A model generated the notes under the pieces. It did no database searches and was not told the origin of the DNA. It saw nothing but the letters and a program-made list of their open reading frames with translations. A stretch of DNA of 64,000 nucleotides from Streptomyces griseoflavus (GTDB taxonomy: Bacteria; Actinomycetota; Actinomycetes; Streptomycetales; Streptomycetaceae). Shown one piece after another: positions 23,218-31,865 of the stretch. How positions within the stretch are numbered: the first letter of the stretch is position 1; the number at the start of each line of letters is the position of its first letter. The DNA lies in assembly GCF_014649995.1 (NCBI RefSeq), contig NZ_BMUC01000009.1, positions 476-64,475 on the forward strand, written 5' to 3'. Made by a program: the position numbers and the translations under genes.

Positions 23218-23973
23218 TCACTCCGCCCGGTGCGTCGCGCGCGACGCCGGAGCGGGGAGCGGGGTGCGCGCCGGCCGGGTCACGTCGCCGACCAGTTCGA
23301 CCACATCGGGCCCGTACGCCTGCGAGTTGACCACCTTCAGCAGCAGGACGAAGGAGTTCGACCCGTGCTTGCGGGCCAGCCGCTCGTGGTTGCGGGCCAG
23401 ATAGCGGGTGGCGGCCTGGTTGGTGATCGCACGCTGGCCGCAGAACAGGAACACCGGCCGCGCCTCACGCCGTTCACCCGCGGTCAGCCGGGCCAGCAGG
23501 ACGTACTCGGTCACGCCCGGGTCCATACGGTAGCGGTCGGGACCTATCTGGAAGGCGCCCCGGTCCGGGCCCGGCTCCGGATCGACGTTGACCCGCACCC
23601 CCGGCAGCATCGCCGCCATGTGGGCCACCATCCGCCGGTTCGAACCCGGACCACCCACGCAGAACTCGGTCCGCTCGCCGAAACCCTGGTGCGCCGCGTC
23701 CTGCGTGACCATCTGGACGTGCGCCCCGCAGTCCTTGATCAGGGCGGAGAGCTCCAGCAGCGCGAACACGTCGAAGCGGTGCACCGCCGGCTCCGCCGTC
23801 GCCGGGTCACGGTTGACGACGAGCAGCGACTCGGCGTTCTCCGGCAGGCCGAAGAACGCCTGCTTGCGCCGCAGCTTGCGCTTCCACAGATAAGTGCGGG
23901 CGATCCAGCCCAGCGCGGCACTGATGCCCGCGGCCACCACACCCAGAACGATGTTGCGTACGTCGTCGGTCAT
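23218..23973 (-). CDS. membrane-anchored protein of unknown function
   Basis: 251 residues. One hydrophobic segment at the N-terminus (NIVLGVVAAGISAALGWIA) followed by basic residues (LWKRKLRRKQ) implies an anchor with the main domain in the cytoplasm. The soluble part has alternating strands and helices with distinctive blocks: SLLVVNRDPATAEPAVHRFD, FCVGGPGSNRRMVAHMAAML, VFLFCGQRAITNQAATRYLA and LLLKVVNSQAYGPDVVELVG. The GGPGSN loop looks like a nucleotide- or phosphate-binding turn, but I do not recognise the family. Start ATG 23971-23973 lacks a ribosome-binding site; TAGCAT lies 8 bases upstream, suggesting a leaderless transcript. Confidence 0.7.
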   Translation of the reverse strand: MTDDVRNIVLGVVAAGISAALGWIARTYLWKRKLRRKQAFFGLPENAESLLVVNRDPATAEPAVHRFDVFALLELSALIKDCGAHVQMVTQDAAHQGFGERTEFCVGGPGSNRRMVAHMAAMLPGVRVNVDPEPGPDRGAFQIGPDRYRMDPGVTEYVLLARLTAGERREARPVFLFCGQRAITNQAATRYLARNHERLARKHGSNSFVLLLKVVNSQAYGPDVVELVGDVTRPARTPLPAPASRATHRAE

Positions 23974-24126
23974 GGGCGCGCATGCTAGCGGTCCGACACA
24001 AACCCGTGTTCGACACACGGATGGCGGACCCGGCCCCGACAGGCGGCACGGCACGCCCCGCGACGTACCTGACGCGAGCATGGCGGCGAACTAAGCTGCG
24101 CGGACGGCCCTTTCACGGAGGTGCGG

Positions 24127-25944
24127 ATGCGTCGTCCCCTGGCACGGAAACTCGCAGTCCTGGCGGCCGGTGCCGCCGTGATGTCGGTGGGGGCCTTCGC
24201 GCCGCCCGCCGCGCACGACAGGCCCGCCCGGCCCGCCCCGCACACCCCCAAGGCCCCGGTGGCCGTCGGCTACGGCGGCGCGGTCTCCAGCGTTGACGCC
24301 GACGCCTCGGCCGCCGGGATCGACATCCTGAGGAAGGGCGGCAACGCCGTCGACGCGGCCGTCGCCACGGCCGCCGCGCTCGGCGTCACCGAGCCCTACT
24401 CGGCCGGCGTCGGCGGGGGCGGCTACTTCGTCCACTACGACGCCCGGACCCGCACCGTGCACACCCTCGACGGCCGGGAGACCGCACCGCTGAGCGCCGG
24501 CTCCGGACTGTTCCTGGAGAACGGCGAGCCGATCCCGTTCGCCGAAGCCGTCAGCAGCGGTCTCGCGGTCGGCACCCCCGGCACGCCGGCCACCTGGCAG
24601 CGGGCGCTGGACACGTGGGGCACGCGCGGACTGGGCACGGTCCTGGAGCCCGCCGAACGCCTCGCCCGCGAGGGCTTCACCGTCGACGACACCTTCCGCG
24701 CGCAGACCGCCGCCAACGAGACGCGCTTCCGTCACTTCCCGGACACCGCCGAGCTGTTCCTGCCGGGCGGTGAACTGCCGGTCGTCGGATCCACCTTCAA
24801 GAACCCCGACCTGGCCGACACCTACCGGGAGCTGCGCCGCAAGGGCGTCGACGCCCTGTACCGGGGCGCCCTCGGCCGGGACGTCGTCGACACGGTCAAC
24901 GCGCCGCCCGTGGACCCGGACTCCGGCTGGAACGCCCGCCCGGGTGACCTGTCCGCCCGCGACCTCGCCGCCTACCGCGTCAGGTCCCAGGCACCCACCA
25001 AGACGTCCTACCGGGGCCTGGACGTCTACTCCATGGCGCCCTCCTCCTCCGGCGGCACGACCGTCGGCGAGGCCCTCAACATCCTGGAGCGCACCGACCT
25101 GTCCCGGGCGAGCGACGTGCGGTACCTGCACCGCTTCGTCGAAGCGAGCCGCATCGCCTTCGCCGACCGGGGGCGCTGGGTCGGCGACCCCGCCTTCGAG
25201 GACGTACCGACGAAGGAACTGCTCTCCCAGCGCTTCGCCGACTCGCGCGCGTGCCTCATCGAGGACGACGCCGTCCTCACCAGCCCCCTCGCCCCCGGCG
25301 ACCCCCGCGACCCCAAGCCCTGCGCCACCGGCGGGACGGCCGCGCCGACGACGTACGAGGGCGAGAGCACCACGCACCTCACCACCGCCGACCGGTGGGG
25401 CAACGTCGTCGCCTACACCCTCACCATCGAGCAGACCGGCGGCAGCGGCATCACCGTGCCCGGCCGCGGGTTCCTGCTCAACAACGAGCTGACGGACTTC
25501 TCCTTCGCCCCGGCGAACCCGGCGGTGCACGACCCGAACCTGCCCGGCCCCGGCAAGCGGCCCCGGTCCTCGATGGCGCCGACGATCGTGCTCGACCGGG
25601 ACGGCAGGCCGGTGGTGGCGCTCGGTTCGCCCGGCGGCTCCACCATCATCACCACGGTGCTGCAAACCCTCACCGGCTTCCTCGACCGAGGACTGTCCCT
25701 GCCCGACGCGATCGCCGCGCCGCGCGCCAGCCAGCGCAACACCGCGCAGACGGACCTCGAACCCGGCCTGTACGACAGCGAGGCGCGGCGAGCTCTGGAG
25801 GCGATCGGGCACTCCTTCCGGGAGAACCCGGAGATCGGCGCCACCACCGCCGTCCAGCGGCTGCCGGACGGCAAGTGGCTGGCGGCGGCCGAGAAGGTCC
25901 GCAGGGGCGGCGGCTCGGCGATGGTGGTCCGGCCGGCACGCTAG
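24127..25944 (+). CDS. ggt: secreted gamma-glutamyltransferase
   Basis: A 605-residue Ntn-hydrolase precursor of glutathione metabolism. A signal peptide (RRPLARKLAVLAAGAAVMSV) precedes the large subunit, which begins VGYGGAVSSVDADASAAGID with the family's GGNAVDAAVA motif. Autocleavage would occur before Thr about 415 in GESTTHLTTADRWGNVVA, the catalytic N-terminus of the small subunit. NNELTDFSF and the SSMAPTIV/GSPGGSTI glycine loop follow, as expected. ATG 24127 is preferred to GTG 24121 because GGAG lies about 6 bases before it. It is convergent with the Clp gene. Confidence 0.92.
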   Translation: MRRPLARKLAVLAAGAAVMSVGAFAPPAAHDRPARPAPHTPKAPVAVGYGGAVSSVDADASAAGIDILRKGGNAVDAAVATAAALGVTEPYSAGVGGGGYFVHYDARTRTVHTLDGRETAPLSAGSGLFLENGEPIPFAEAVSSGLAVGTPGTPATWQRALDTWGTRGLGTVLEPAERLAREGFTVDDTFRAQTAANETRFRHFPDTAELFLPGGELPVVGSTFKNPDLADTYRELRRKGVDALYRGALGRDVVDTVNAPPVDPDSGWNARPGDLSARDLAAYRVRSQAPTKTSYRGLDVYSMAPSSSGGTTVGEALNILERTDLSRASDVRYLHRFVEASRIAFADRGRWVGDPAFEDVPTKELLSQRFADSRACLIEDDAVLTSPLAPGDPRDPKPCATGGTAAPTTYEGESTTHLTTADRWGNVVAYTLTIEQTGGSGITVPGRGFLLNNELTDFSFAPANPAVHDPNLPGPGKRPRSSMAPTIVLDRDGRPVVALGSPGGSTIITTVLQTLTGFLDRGLSLPDAIAAPRASQRNTAQTDLEPGLYDSEARRALEAIGHSFRENPEIGATTAVQRLPDGKWLAAAEKVRRGGGSAMVVRPAR

Positions 25945-25952
25945 CCGCGCGC

Positions 25953-25979
25953 GGGGCGCCCCCGCCCGGGAGGCGCCCC
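25953..25979. terminator. bidirectional hairpin between ggt and the Clp ATPase gene
   Basis: GGGGCGCC (25953-25960) and GGCGCCCC (25972-25979) form an 8-bp stem with an 11-base loop in the 46-base gap between two convergent genes. Confidence 0.6.
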
Positions 25980-25990
25980 CGCCGTTCGGC

Positions 25991-28525
25991 TCACAGTTCG
26001 GGCGCCGGCGTCTCCTGCGTACGGAACGTCAGGCGCCCGTCCTGCGCGTCCACGGTCACCCGGCCGCCCTCCTGGACGCGGCCGTCCAGGAGCAGCCGGG
26101 AGAGCTGGTTGTCGACCTCCCGCTGGATGGTGCGGCGCAGCGGCCGGGCGCCGTACTCGGGCTGGTAGCCGCGCTCGGCCAGCCAGTCCACGGCCGCGTC
26201 GGTGAAGTCGATCGCGATGTCCTGCCCCTTGAGCCCGCGCCGGGTGCCCTCCAGCAGCAGGTCGGTGATCCTCCGCAGCTCGTCCGCGGTCAGCTGGCGG
26301 AACACCACGATCTCGTCGATGCGGTTCAGGAACTCCGGCCGGAAGTGCTCCCGCAGCGGCCGCAGGATCTGCTCGCGCCGCGCCTCCTCGTCGGCGTCCG
26401 CGCCGCCGGACGCGAAACCGAGGGTGGCGCCGCGCCGGGTGATCGCCTCGGAACCGAGGTTGCTGGTCATCACGATGACCGTGTTGGTGAAGTCCACCGT
26501 GCGGCCCTGCGCGTCGGTCAGCCGCCCGTCGTCCAGCACCTGCAGCAGGATGTTGAAGACGTCCGGGTGGGCCTTCTCCACCTCGTCCAGCAGCAGCAGC
26601 GAGTAGGGGTGCCGGCGCACCACCTCGGTCAGCTGGCCGGCCTCCTCGTGCCCCACGTAGCCGGGCGGGGCACCCACCAGCCGGCTGACGGTGTGCCGCT
26701 CCTGGTACTCGCTCATGTCGAGCCGCACCATCCGGTCCTCGCTGCCGAACAGTGCCTCGGCGAGCGCCCGCGCCAGCTCCGTCTTGCCGACGCCCGTCGG
26801 TCCGAGGAACAGGAAGCTGCCGATCGGCCGGTCGGGGCTGGCGAGCCCCGCGCGGGAGCGCAGCACGGCGTCCGAGACGACCCGCACCGCCTCCTCCTGG
26901 CCGACGACGCGCTGGTGCAGGTGCTGTTCCAGGCCCAGCAGCCGGTCCTTCTCCTCCTCGGTGAGGCGGCTGACCGGGATGCCCGTCTGCCGGGCCACCA
27001 CCTCGGCGATCGCCTCGGCGTCCACCCACAGGCTCTGGCCCTCGTCGACCTCGTCGCCGCCGCCGGCCTGGGCGATCCGCTCCTTCAGCTCCCCGATGCG
27101 GTCCCGCAGCCGCATCGCCTGCTCGTAACTCTCGTCGGCGACCGCCTGGTCCTTGTCGCAGGTGAGCTGCTCGACCTCGCGCTCCATGGCCCGTACGTCG
27201 GTGCCCTTGGTCCGGGCCCGCAGCCGCACCCGGGCGCCCGCCTGGTCGATGAGGTCGATGGCCTTGTCCGGCAGCCGGCGGTCGCTGAGGTAGCGGTCGG
27301 ACAGCTCCACGGCGGCCACCAGCGCCTCGTCGGTGTAGCGCACCTGGTGGTGGGCCTCGTACCGGTCCCGCAGGCCGCGCAGGATCTCGATGGCGTCCGC
27401 GGGGGTGGGCTCCGGCACCATGATCGGCTGGAAGCGGCGGGCCAGCGCGGCGTCCTTCTCGATCCGGCGGTACTCCTCCAGCGTGGTCGCCCCGACGACG
27501 TGCAGTTCGCCGCGGGCGAGGGCCGGCTTGAGGATGTTGCCGGCGTCCATCGAACCGCCCTCGCCGCCGCCTCCGGCGCCGACGACGGTGTGCAGCTCGT
27601 CGATGAAGACGATCAGCTGGTCGGAGTGGGAGCGGATCTCCTCCACGATGGTGTTCATCCGCTCCTCGAAGTCGCCCCGGTAGCGGGTCCCGGCGACGAC
27701 CGCCGTCAGGTCGAGGGCGATCACGCGCCGGCCGAGGAGCACGTCGGGGACGTCGCCCTCGGCGATCCGCTGGGCCAGCCCCTCGACGACGGCGGTCTTG
27801 CCGACACCCGCGTCACCGATCAGCACCGGGTTGTTCTTGCCGCGCCGGGAGAGCACCTCGACGGTCTGCTCGATCTCCTCGTCCCGTCCGATCACGGGGT
27901 CGATGCGGCCCTCGCGGGCCATCGAGGTGAGGTCACGGCCGTACTTGTCCAGGGTCGGGGTGCCCGTGGCGGGACGGGGGCGCTCGGCGCGCGGCTGCCG
28001 GTCCTCCGGGGCCTCCGGCGGGGGAGAGGGGGCGTAGCGGGCGGCGTGCAGGATGTGCCCGGCGGCCGAGTCCGGGTTGGCGGCCAGGGCGCTGAGCACG
28101 TGCTCGGGGCCGATGTAGCCGACGCCGCTCGCGCGGGCCATCTCGTGCGCGTCCAGGAGCGCACGCTTGACGGCGGGGGTGAGGGACAGCGAGGTCGGCG
28201 GCGGGGCATCGCCCGGGGCGTGCTGGGCCGGGCCCGACCGGTCGTCGATCTCGGACGCCAGCGAGTCCGGGTCCGCGCCCGCCCTGCTGAGCAGACTCCG
28301 GGTCGGCTCGGCGGAGAGGGCGGCGCGCAGGAGGTGCTGGGTGTCCAGATCACGGCTGCCGTGCTCGGCGGCGTACTGGGCGGCGCCGCGCACCAGTTCG
28401 CGGGCCGGCTGGCTGAGGAGCCTGCCGATGTCGATCTGGCGGGGGCGCTGTCCGCCGAAGAAGCGGGCGAGGAATTCTGCGAACGGGTCACCCTCCGGGC
28501 CGACGAAACCACTCGTCATCGTCAT
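25991..28525 (-). CDS. Clp-family AAA+ ATPase (ClpC/ClpB-like unfoldase)
   Basis: 844 residues. The double Clp N-domain (about 30-175) includes [11 protein letters not shown] and [14 protein letters not shown]+ domain 1 has Walker A GDAGVGKT and Walker B VIFIDELHT-type sequence. A short middle region ([20 protein letters not shown]) resembles the UvrB/UvrC motif of ClpC rather than the long ClpB coil. AAA+ domain 2 has [11 protein letters not shown] and [14 protein letters not shown], followed by a ClpB-D2 small domain. Such proteins unfold substrates for ClpP or remodel aggregates. It is not in an operon with clpP. The N-terminal 35 residues ([16 protein letters not shown]) are unusual for ClpC. 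No HAIR-type HspR site is visible upstream. Confidence 0.88.
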   Translation of the reverse strand: MTMTSGFVGPEGDPFAEFLARFFGGQRPRQIDIGRLLSQPARELVRGAAQYAAEHGSRDLDTQHLLRAALSAEPTRSLLSRAGADPDSLASEIDDRSGPAQHAPGDAPPPTSLSLTPAVKRALLDAHEMARASGVGYIGPEHVLSALAANPDSAAGHILHAARYAPSPPPEAPEDRQPRAERPRPATGTPTLDKYGRDLTSMAREGRIDPVIGRDEEIEQTVEVLSRRGKNNPVLIGDAGVGKTAVVEGLAQRIAEGDVPDVLLGRRVIALDLTAVVAGTRYRGDFEERMNTIVEEIRSHSDQLIVFIDELHTVVGAGGGGEGGSMDAGNILKPALARGELHVVGATTLEEYRRIEKDAALARRFQPIMVPEPTPADAIEILRGLRDRYEAHHQVRYTDEALVAAVELSDRYLSDRRLPDKAIDLIDQAGARVRLRARTKGTDVRAMEREVEQLTCDKDQAVADESYEQAMRLRDRIGELKERIAQAGGGDEVDEGQSLWVDAEAIAEVVARQTGIPVSRLTEEEKDRLLGLEQHLHQRVVGQEEAVRVVSDAVLRSRAGLASPDRPIGSFLFLGPTGVGKTELARALAEALFGSEDRMVRLDMSEYQERHTVSRLVGAPPGYVGHEEAGQLTEVVRRHPYSLLLLDEVEKAHPDVFNILLQVLDDGRLTDAQGRTVDFTNTVIVMTSNLGSEAITRRGATLGFASGGADADEEARREQILRPLREHFRPEFLNRIDEIVVFRQLTADELRRITDLLLEGTRRGLKGQDIAIDFTDAAVDWLAERGYQPEYGARPLRRTIQREVDNQLSRLLLDGRVQEGGRVTVDAQDGRLTFRTQETPAPEL

Positions 28526-28832
28526 CCGTTCCTTCGCTGGGTCGACGTGCCGGGCCCGGGTAACCCGGCCGGGGCTCGCTCATGCCCACGATGACACGAT
28601 CCGTGGGGGCGGGCATGTCCGCCGGCGCGGGCACCCTGCCGTCTCCGCCGCCGCCCGGGCGCCCCCGGCGTCGACGCCGGGGAGGTCAGGGCGTAGCGCC
28701 CCCTGCCGGCCACCCGGGGAGCGGCGCGGAGGCCGTCGGGGTGGACCGTACCGGCGACGGAACGGCGCGAGCGGCCCCGTCCCGGCGTCCCGGCGGGCCG
28801 CCCCGCCCGCCGTGACGCCGCCCGCCGCGCGG
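28526..28832. other. intergenic region upstream of the Clp gene
   Basis: About 305 bases between the Clp start and the stop of methionine aminopeptidase (both genes on the minus strand). AAGGA before the Clp ATG is the ribosome-binding site. The paired GGGCCCGGGTAACCCGGCCGGGG run near 28550 could fold. No promoter consensus or small gene is evident. Confidence 0.4.
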
Positions 28833-29606
28833 CTACGGCACCCGGGCGGTGAGGACACGGGGTCCCGCCCCGGTGATCGCCACCGTGTGCTCGGCGTGCG
28901 CCGCGCGGGAACCGTCGTGCGTGCGCAGGGTCCAGCCGTCACGGTCGGCGTACCACTCGTCGCCGCCGCCGGCGAGGAGCATCGGCTCGATCGCGAGCGC
29001 CATCCCGTGCCGCAGCGGCATGCCCCGGCCCGGCCGCCCCTCGTTCGGCACGGACGGGTCCTCGTGCATGCGGCGGCCGATGCCGTGCCCGCCGAAGCCG
29101 TCCATGATCCCGTACCCCGCCTCGCGGCACACCGTGCCGATCGCGTGCGCGATGTCGCCGATGCGGTTGCCGACGACGGCCGCCCCGATGCCCGCCGCGA
29201 GCGCCCGCTCGGTGGTCTCGATCAGCCGGACGTCCGCCGGACGTGGGGTGCCGACGGTGAAGCTGATCGCCGAGTCGCCGACCCAGCCGCCCAGTTCGGC
29301 CCCGCAGTCGAGGGAGACGAGGTCGCCGTCGCGCAGCCGGTAGCCGTCCGGGATGCCGTGCACGATCGCGTCGTTCACGGACGCGCAGATCACGGCGGGG
29401 AACGGGGTCGGCGCGAAGGTGGGCCGGTAGCCCAGGAAGGGGGAGGTCGCGCCCGCCGCGCTGAGCACGTCCCGCGCCACCTCGTCCAGTTCCAGCAGGG
29501 AGACGCCCACGCCGGCGGCCTTCCGCGCGGCCGTCAGCGCGCTCGCCACGACCTGGCCGGCCTCGTGCATGGCATCGATCGATGTGTCGGTCTTGAGTTC
29601 CACCAT
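28833..29606 (-). CDS. map: methionine aminopeptidase, type I (accessory copy)
   Basis: A 257-residue metalloenzyme that removes N-terminal Met from new proteins. Metal ligands are visible in sequence: CASVNDAIVHGIPD (His), LVSLDCGAELGGWVGDSAISF (two Asp), GHGIGRRMHEDPSVPN (His), LAIEPMLL (Glu) and SRAAHAEHTVAI (Glu). Start ATG 29604-29606 is selected because TATAGT lies exactly 7 bases upstream, a leaderless arrangement, and no ribosome-binding site is present. It is divergent from a small XRE regulator across a 33-base gap containing the palindrome ATACCGGTAT. A second housekeeping map normally lies in the ribosomal cluster of Streptomyces. Confidence 0.9.
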   Translation of the reverse strand: MVELKTDTSIDAMHEAGQVVASALTAARKAAGVGVSLLELDEVARDVLSAAGATSPFLGYRPTFAPTPFPAVICASVNDAIVHGIPDGYRLRDGDLVSLDCGAELGGWVGDSAISFTVGTPRPADVRLIETTERALAAGIGAAVVGNRIGDIAHAIGTVCREAGYGIMDGFGGHGIGRRMHEDPSVPNEGRPGRGMPLRHGMALAIEPMLLAGGGDEWYADRDGWTLRTHDGSRAAHAEHTVAITGAGPRVLTARVP

Positions 29607-29612
29607 GCCAAT

Positions 29613-29632
29613 TACTATACCGGTATTAGAAT
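29613..29632. promoter_or_regulatory. overlapping divergent leaderless promoters with palindromic operator
   Basis: ATACCGGTAT (29617-29626) is a perfect 10-bp palindrome. On the minus strand TATAGT (29613-29618) ends 7 bases before the map ATG. On the plus strand TAGAAT (29627-29632) ends 7 bases before the XRE ATG at 29640. Both fit the -10 element TANNNT at leaderless spacing. A repressor on the palindrome would block both promoters. Confidence 0.5.
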
Positions 29633-29639
29633 GGTGCCC

Positions 29640-29903
29640 ATGGTGCGCACCCCCTTGACCCCGGAAGAGCGCGAACGCGGCGAGCGGCTCGGCCGGCTGC
29701 TGCGCGACGCGCGCGGCAGCCGCAGCATGACCGACGTGGCGGCGGGCGCCGGCCTCTCCGCGGAGACCCTCCGCAAGATCGAGACGGGCCGGGCCCCGAC
29801 CCCCGCGTTCTTCACGGTGGCCGCCCTGGCGGCCGAGCTGGGCCTGTCCATGGACGAACTGGTGGGCCGCTGCGCGCCGCCGAGCACGTCGATCGCCGCC
29901 TGA
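29640..29903 (+). CDS. small XRE-family DNA-binding regulator
   Basis: An 87-residue protein that is essentially a single Cro/CI-type helix-turn-helix domain: ERLGRLLRDARGSRSMTDVA, AGLSAETLRKIETGRAPTPA (recognition region), then ALAAELGLSMDELVGRC. ATG 29640 is preferred to ATG 29631 because it is 7 bases after a TANNNT box, implying a leaderless mRNA. The divergent neighbour is methionine aminopeptidase. The shared palindrome makes it the obvious candidate regulator of that gene and of itself (inference). Confidence 0.85.
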   Translation: MVRTPLTPEERERGERLGRLLRDARGSRSMTDVAAGAGLSAETLRKIETGRAPTPAFFTVAALAAELGLSMDELVGRCAPPSTSIAA

Positions 29904-30003
29904 GCCGGGCCGCATCCCGCCGGAAAACTCCGCGTAGCGCCGCCGTAACACGACGGGTGTTACCTACGGATCCGAGTGCTGGAGGATCTGGCGGGGGTTG
30001 GGT

Positions 30004-31695
30004 ATGAAGGCGGAGCAACTCCCTTACGCCGTGCGGGAGTTCGCGGACCATCTGCGGGCGCTGCTGGCGCGCGTCGACCGCTACGACGGTTGGTGCCCGG
30101 TGTTCTGGCAGCGGGACCCCGAGGGCATGCGGGCCTGGGTCGAGGGGCGTGAACCGCCGCCCTGGGACATGGTGGAGGCACTTCTCCACGACCTCGCCGC
30201 CGCGCACGGTCCGGCAGCCGCCGAGGCCGAGGTGCCGCGTGCCCGTGCCCTGCACACGGCCGCGCTGGCCGCGTACGACGCCCGGCCGGGCGCGCGGGCG
30301 GCCCTGAGCGGCCGGCTGGACGTCGTGCTGCGCGAGCGGCGGTACGCGGCGCGGCGCAGGACGGAACTCGCCCGCGAACTCGCCGCCGCCACCACCTCCG
30401 AGGCGGCCCGCGCCCTCCGCGCCGGTCTCGCCTGGGCCGACGACGACCACCGGCGCGCGACGGCCCGCTGTGCGGAGATCACGGCCCGCCTCCGCTCCCT
30501 CGACCGGCACACCCCCGGGGCGGAGCCCTTACCGCCACCGTCCGCACGCCACGAGATCCGCCTGCGTGCCCCCGCACCCGCCCGCACGTCCGCCGCCGCA
30601 GCCGACCGCACGTCCGCCGCCGCCCCCGGCCCGGCCCGCGTGACCGGGGAGCGTCCGGCGCCGGTCCCGCCCGAAGCACCGGCGTTCTCCGCCGGTCCCG
30701 GCTCGTTCCACGCGGGGCGGGGGAGCGACGCACCAGGGTTCCCCGCCGGAACCGGGCCGGCACCCGGGGCCCCCGGCCCCACCGCGCCGGACGGCCGTGA
30801 ACCCGCCTTGGGCGCCGGCGCGTCGGGGACCGCGCCCCTGAACGGGCCGGCTGCCCGGCGCGACGGCGGGGATCCGACCCCGGCGGGCCCCGGCCCCGGT
30901 CACGACGCCGGCCGCGCCGACCCCCGGCCGGACGGTGCCGGTCCCGTGCGTCCCCCCGCCCCCGCGCCGCCTGTCACCAGGGCGCGCGGGCGGCGGCGAG
31001 GCGGTGCGCGGTTCGCCGGGGTGGGGGACGAGGAGACGGGAGCCGTCGTCGTGCCGCCCGTCGCCGCCCGGGCCGTCCCCGCCTCCCGCGGTGCGCGGTT
31101 CGCCGGGGCCGGCGAGGCGCCGGGCGAGGGCGCGGCGTCCTGGAGCGAGCGGCCCGCCGGCGAGGCCGACCGGCAGGAGGTCGCCCGCACCGTGGCCGAG
31201 CTGACACGGCTGCGGGCCGAGGGGCGGAGCGGGGAGGCCCACGCCCTGCTGACCGAGGCGGCGGCCTCGCCCGCCGCACGCTTCCCGCTGTTCGCCGACG
31301 CGATGCGGCGGGCCGGGCTCGGCGCCGACTGGACGACCCTGCTGTGGGAGGCCGCGGCCGCGCTGCCCGCCGACCGGCTCGTCGTCGCCGCCGACGCGCT
31401 CACCAGGGCGGGCCACGCGGCCGACGGCGAGCGCCTCCTGAGGCACGGCGTCGTACGCCCGGCGGACGAGATCGGGCGGGCCGCACTCGCCCTGGACGCG
31501 CAGGCACGGCACCGCGAGGTCCGGGCGCTGCTCGACGCCTGCGTCCGCATGCGCACCCCGGCGGACGCGGCCGGCGCGGCCGCCGCCGATCCCCGAAGGC
31601 TCGTCCCGCTGCTCCTCACCGTGTCCCGGGACGTCTCCGAGACGCGGCACCGGGATCTGCTGTACGCCCTCCGCGTCGCGGGCCTCGCCCTCTGA
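30004..31695 (+). CDS. large hypothetical protein with Ala/Pro-rich central region
   Basis: 563 residues, no signal peptide or membrane segment. The N-terminal part (about 1-165) is helical, with YDGWCPVFWQRDPEGMRAW, WDMVEALLHDLAAAHG and Arg-rich helices. The centre (about 170-390) is disordered, rich in Pro, Ala and Gly, with the short repeat RGGARFAGVG / RGARFAGAG. The C-terminal part (about 395-563) is again helical (TVAELTRLRAEGRSGEAHAL, AARFPLFADAMRRAGLG) and resembles helical-repeat scaffolds. ATG 30004 is chosen over TTG 29998; the GGAGGA at 29981 is rather far upstream. I do not recognise a function. No partner gene is obvious. Confidence 0.7.
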   Translation: MKAEQLPYAVREFADHLRALLARVDRYDGWCPVFWQRDPEGMRAWVEGREPPPWDMVEALLHDLAAAHGPAAAEAEVPRARALHTAALAAYDARPGARAALSGRLDVVLRERRYAARRRTELARELAAATTSEAARALRAGLAWADDDHRRATARCAEITARLRSLDRHTPGAEPLPPPSARHEIRLRAPAPARTSAAAADRTSAAAPGPARVTGERPAPVPPEAPAFSAGPGSFHAGRGSDAPGFPAGTGPAPGAPGPTAPDGREPALGAGASGTAPLNGPAARRDGGDPTPAGPGPGHDAGRADPRPDGAGPVRPPAPAPPVTRARGRRRGGARFAGVGDEETGAVVVPPVAARAVPASRGARFAGAGEAPGEGAASWSERPAGEADRQEVARTVAELTRLRAEGRSGEAHALLTEAAASPAARFPLFADAMRRAGLGADWTTLLWEAAAALPADRLVVAADALTRAGHAADGERLLRHGVVRPADEIGRAALALDAQARHREVRALLDACVRMRTPADAAGAAAADPRRLVPLLLTVSRDVSETRHRDLLYALRVAGLAL

Positions 31696-31807
31696 CCGGG
31701 AACCGGCGGCCCGGCCGGCTCACCCACCGGGGTGTCAAACACGATCGACTCCGCGGCCGCCACGACGATGGTCTTGGCAAGGCCGTCCGAGGGGCTTACG
31801 TTCGTCC

Positions 31808-31836
31808 CTCTACGACCCGTTTCTACGGGTGTAGAG
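31808..31836. promoter_or_regulatory. inverted repeat upstream of the pyrimidine-degradation genes
   Basis: CTCTACgACCCG (31808-31819) and CGGGTgTAGAG (31826-31836) form an imperfect inverted repeat about 30 bases before the first ureidopropionase start. It could be an operator or a transcript hairpin. The regulator, if any, is unknown; the local PucR protein is a candidate. Confidence 0.35.
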
Positions 31837-31865
31837 GCGCTGACGTCGCGTCGAAGGAGCAGTTC

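Noticed and set aside
22735-23988. Long plus-strand frame over the intergenic region and opposite the unknown membrane protein
   Set aside because: Arg/Pro/Gly-rich translation, no ribosome-binding site, and it overlaps a more convincing gene on the other strand.
26345-28594. 749-residue plus-strand frame opposite the Clp ATPase
   Set aside because: Antisense shadow; the minus strand encodes clear Walker motifs and Clp domains.
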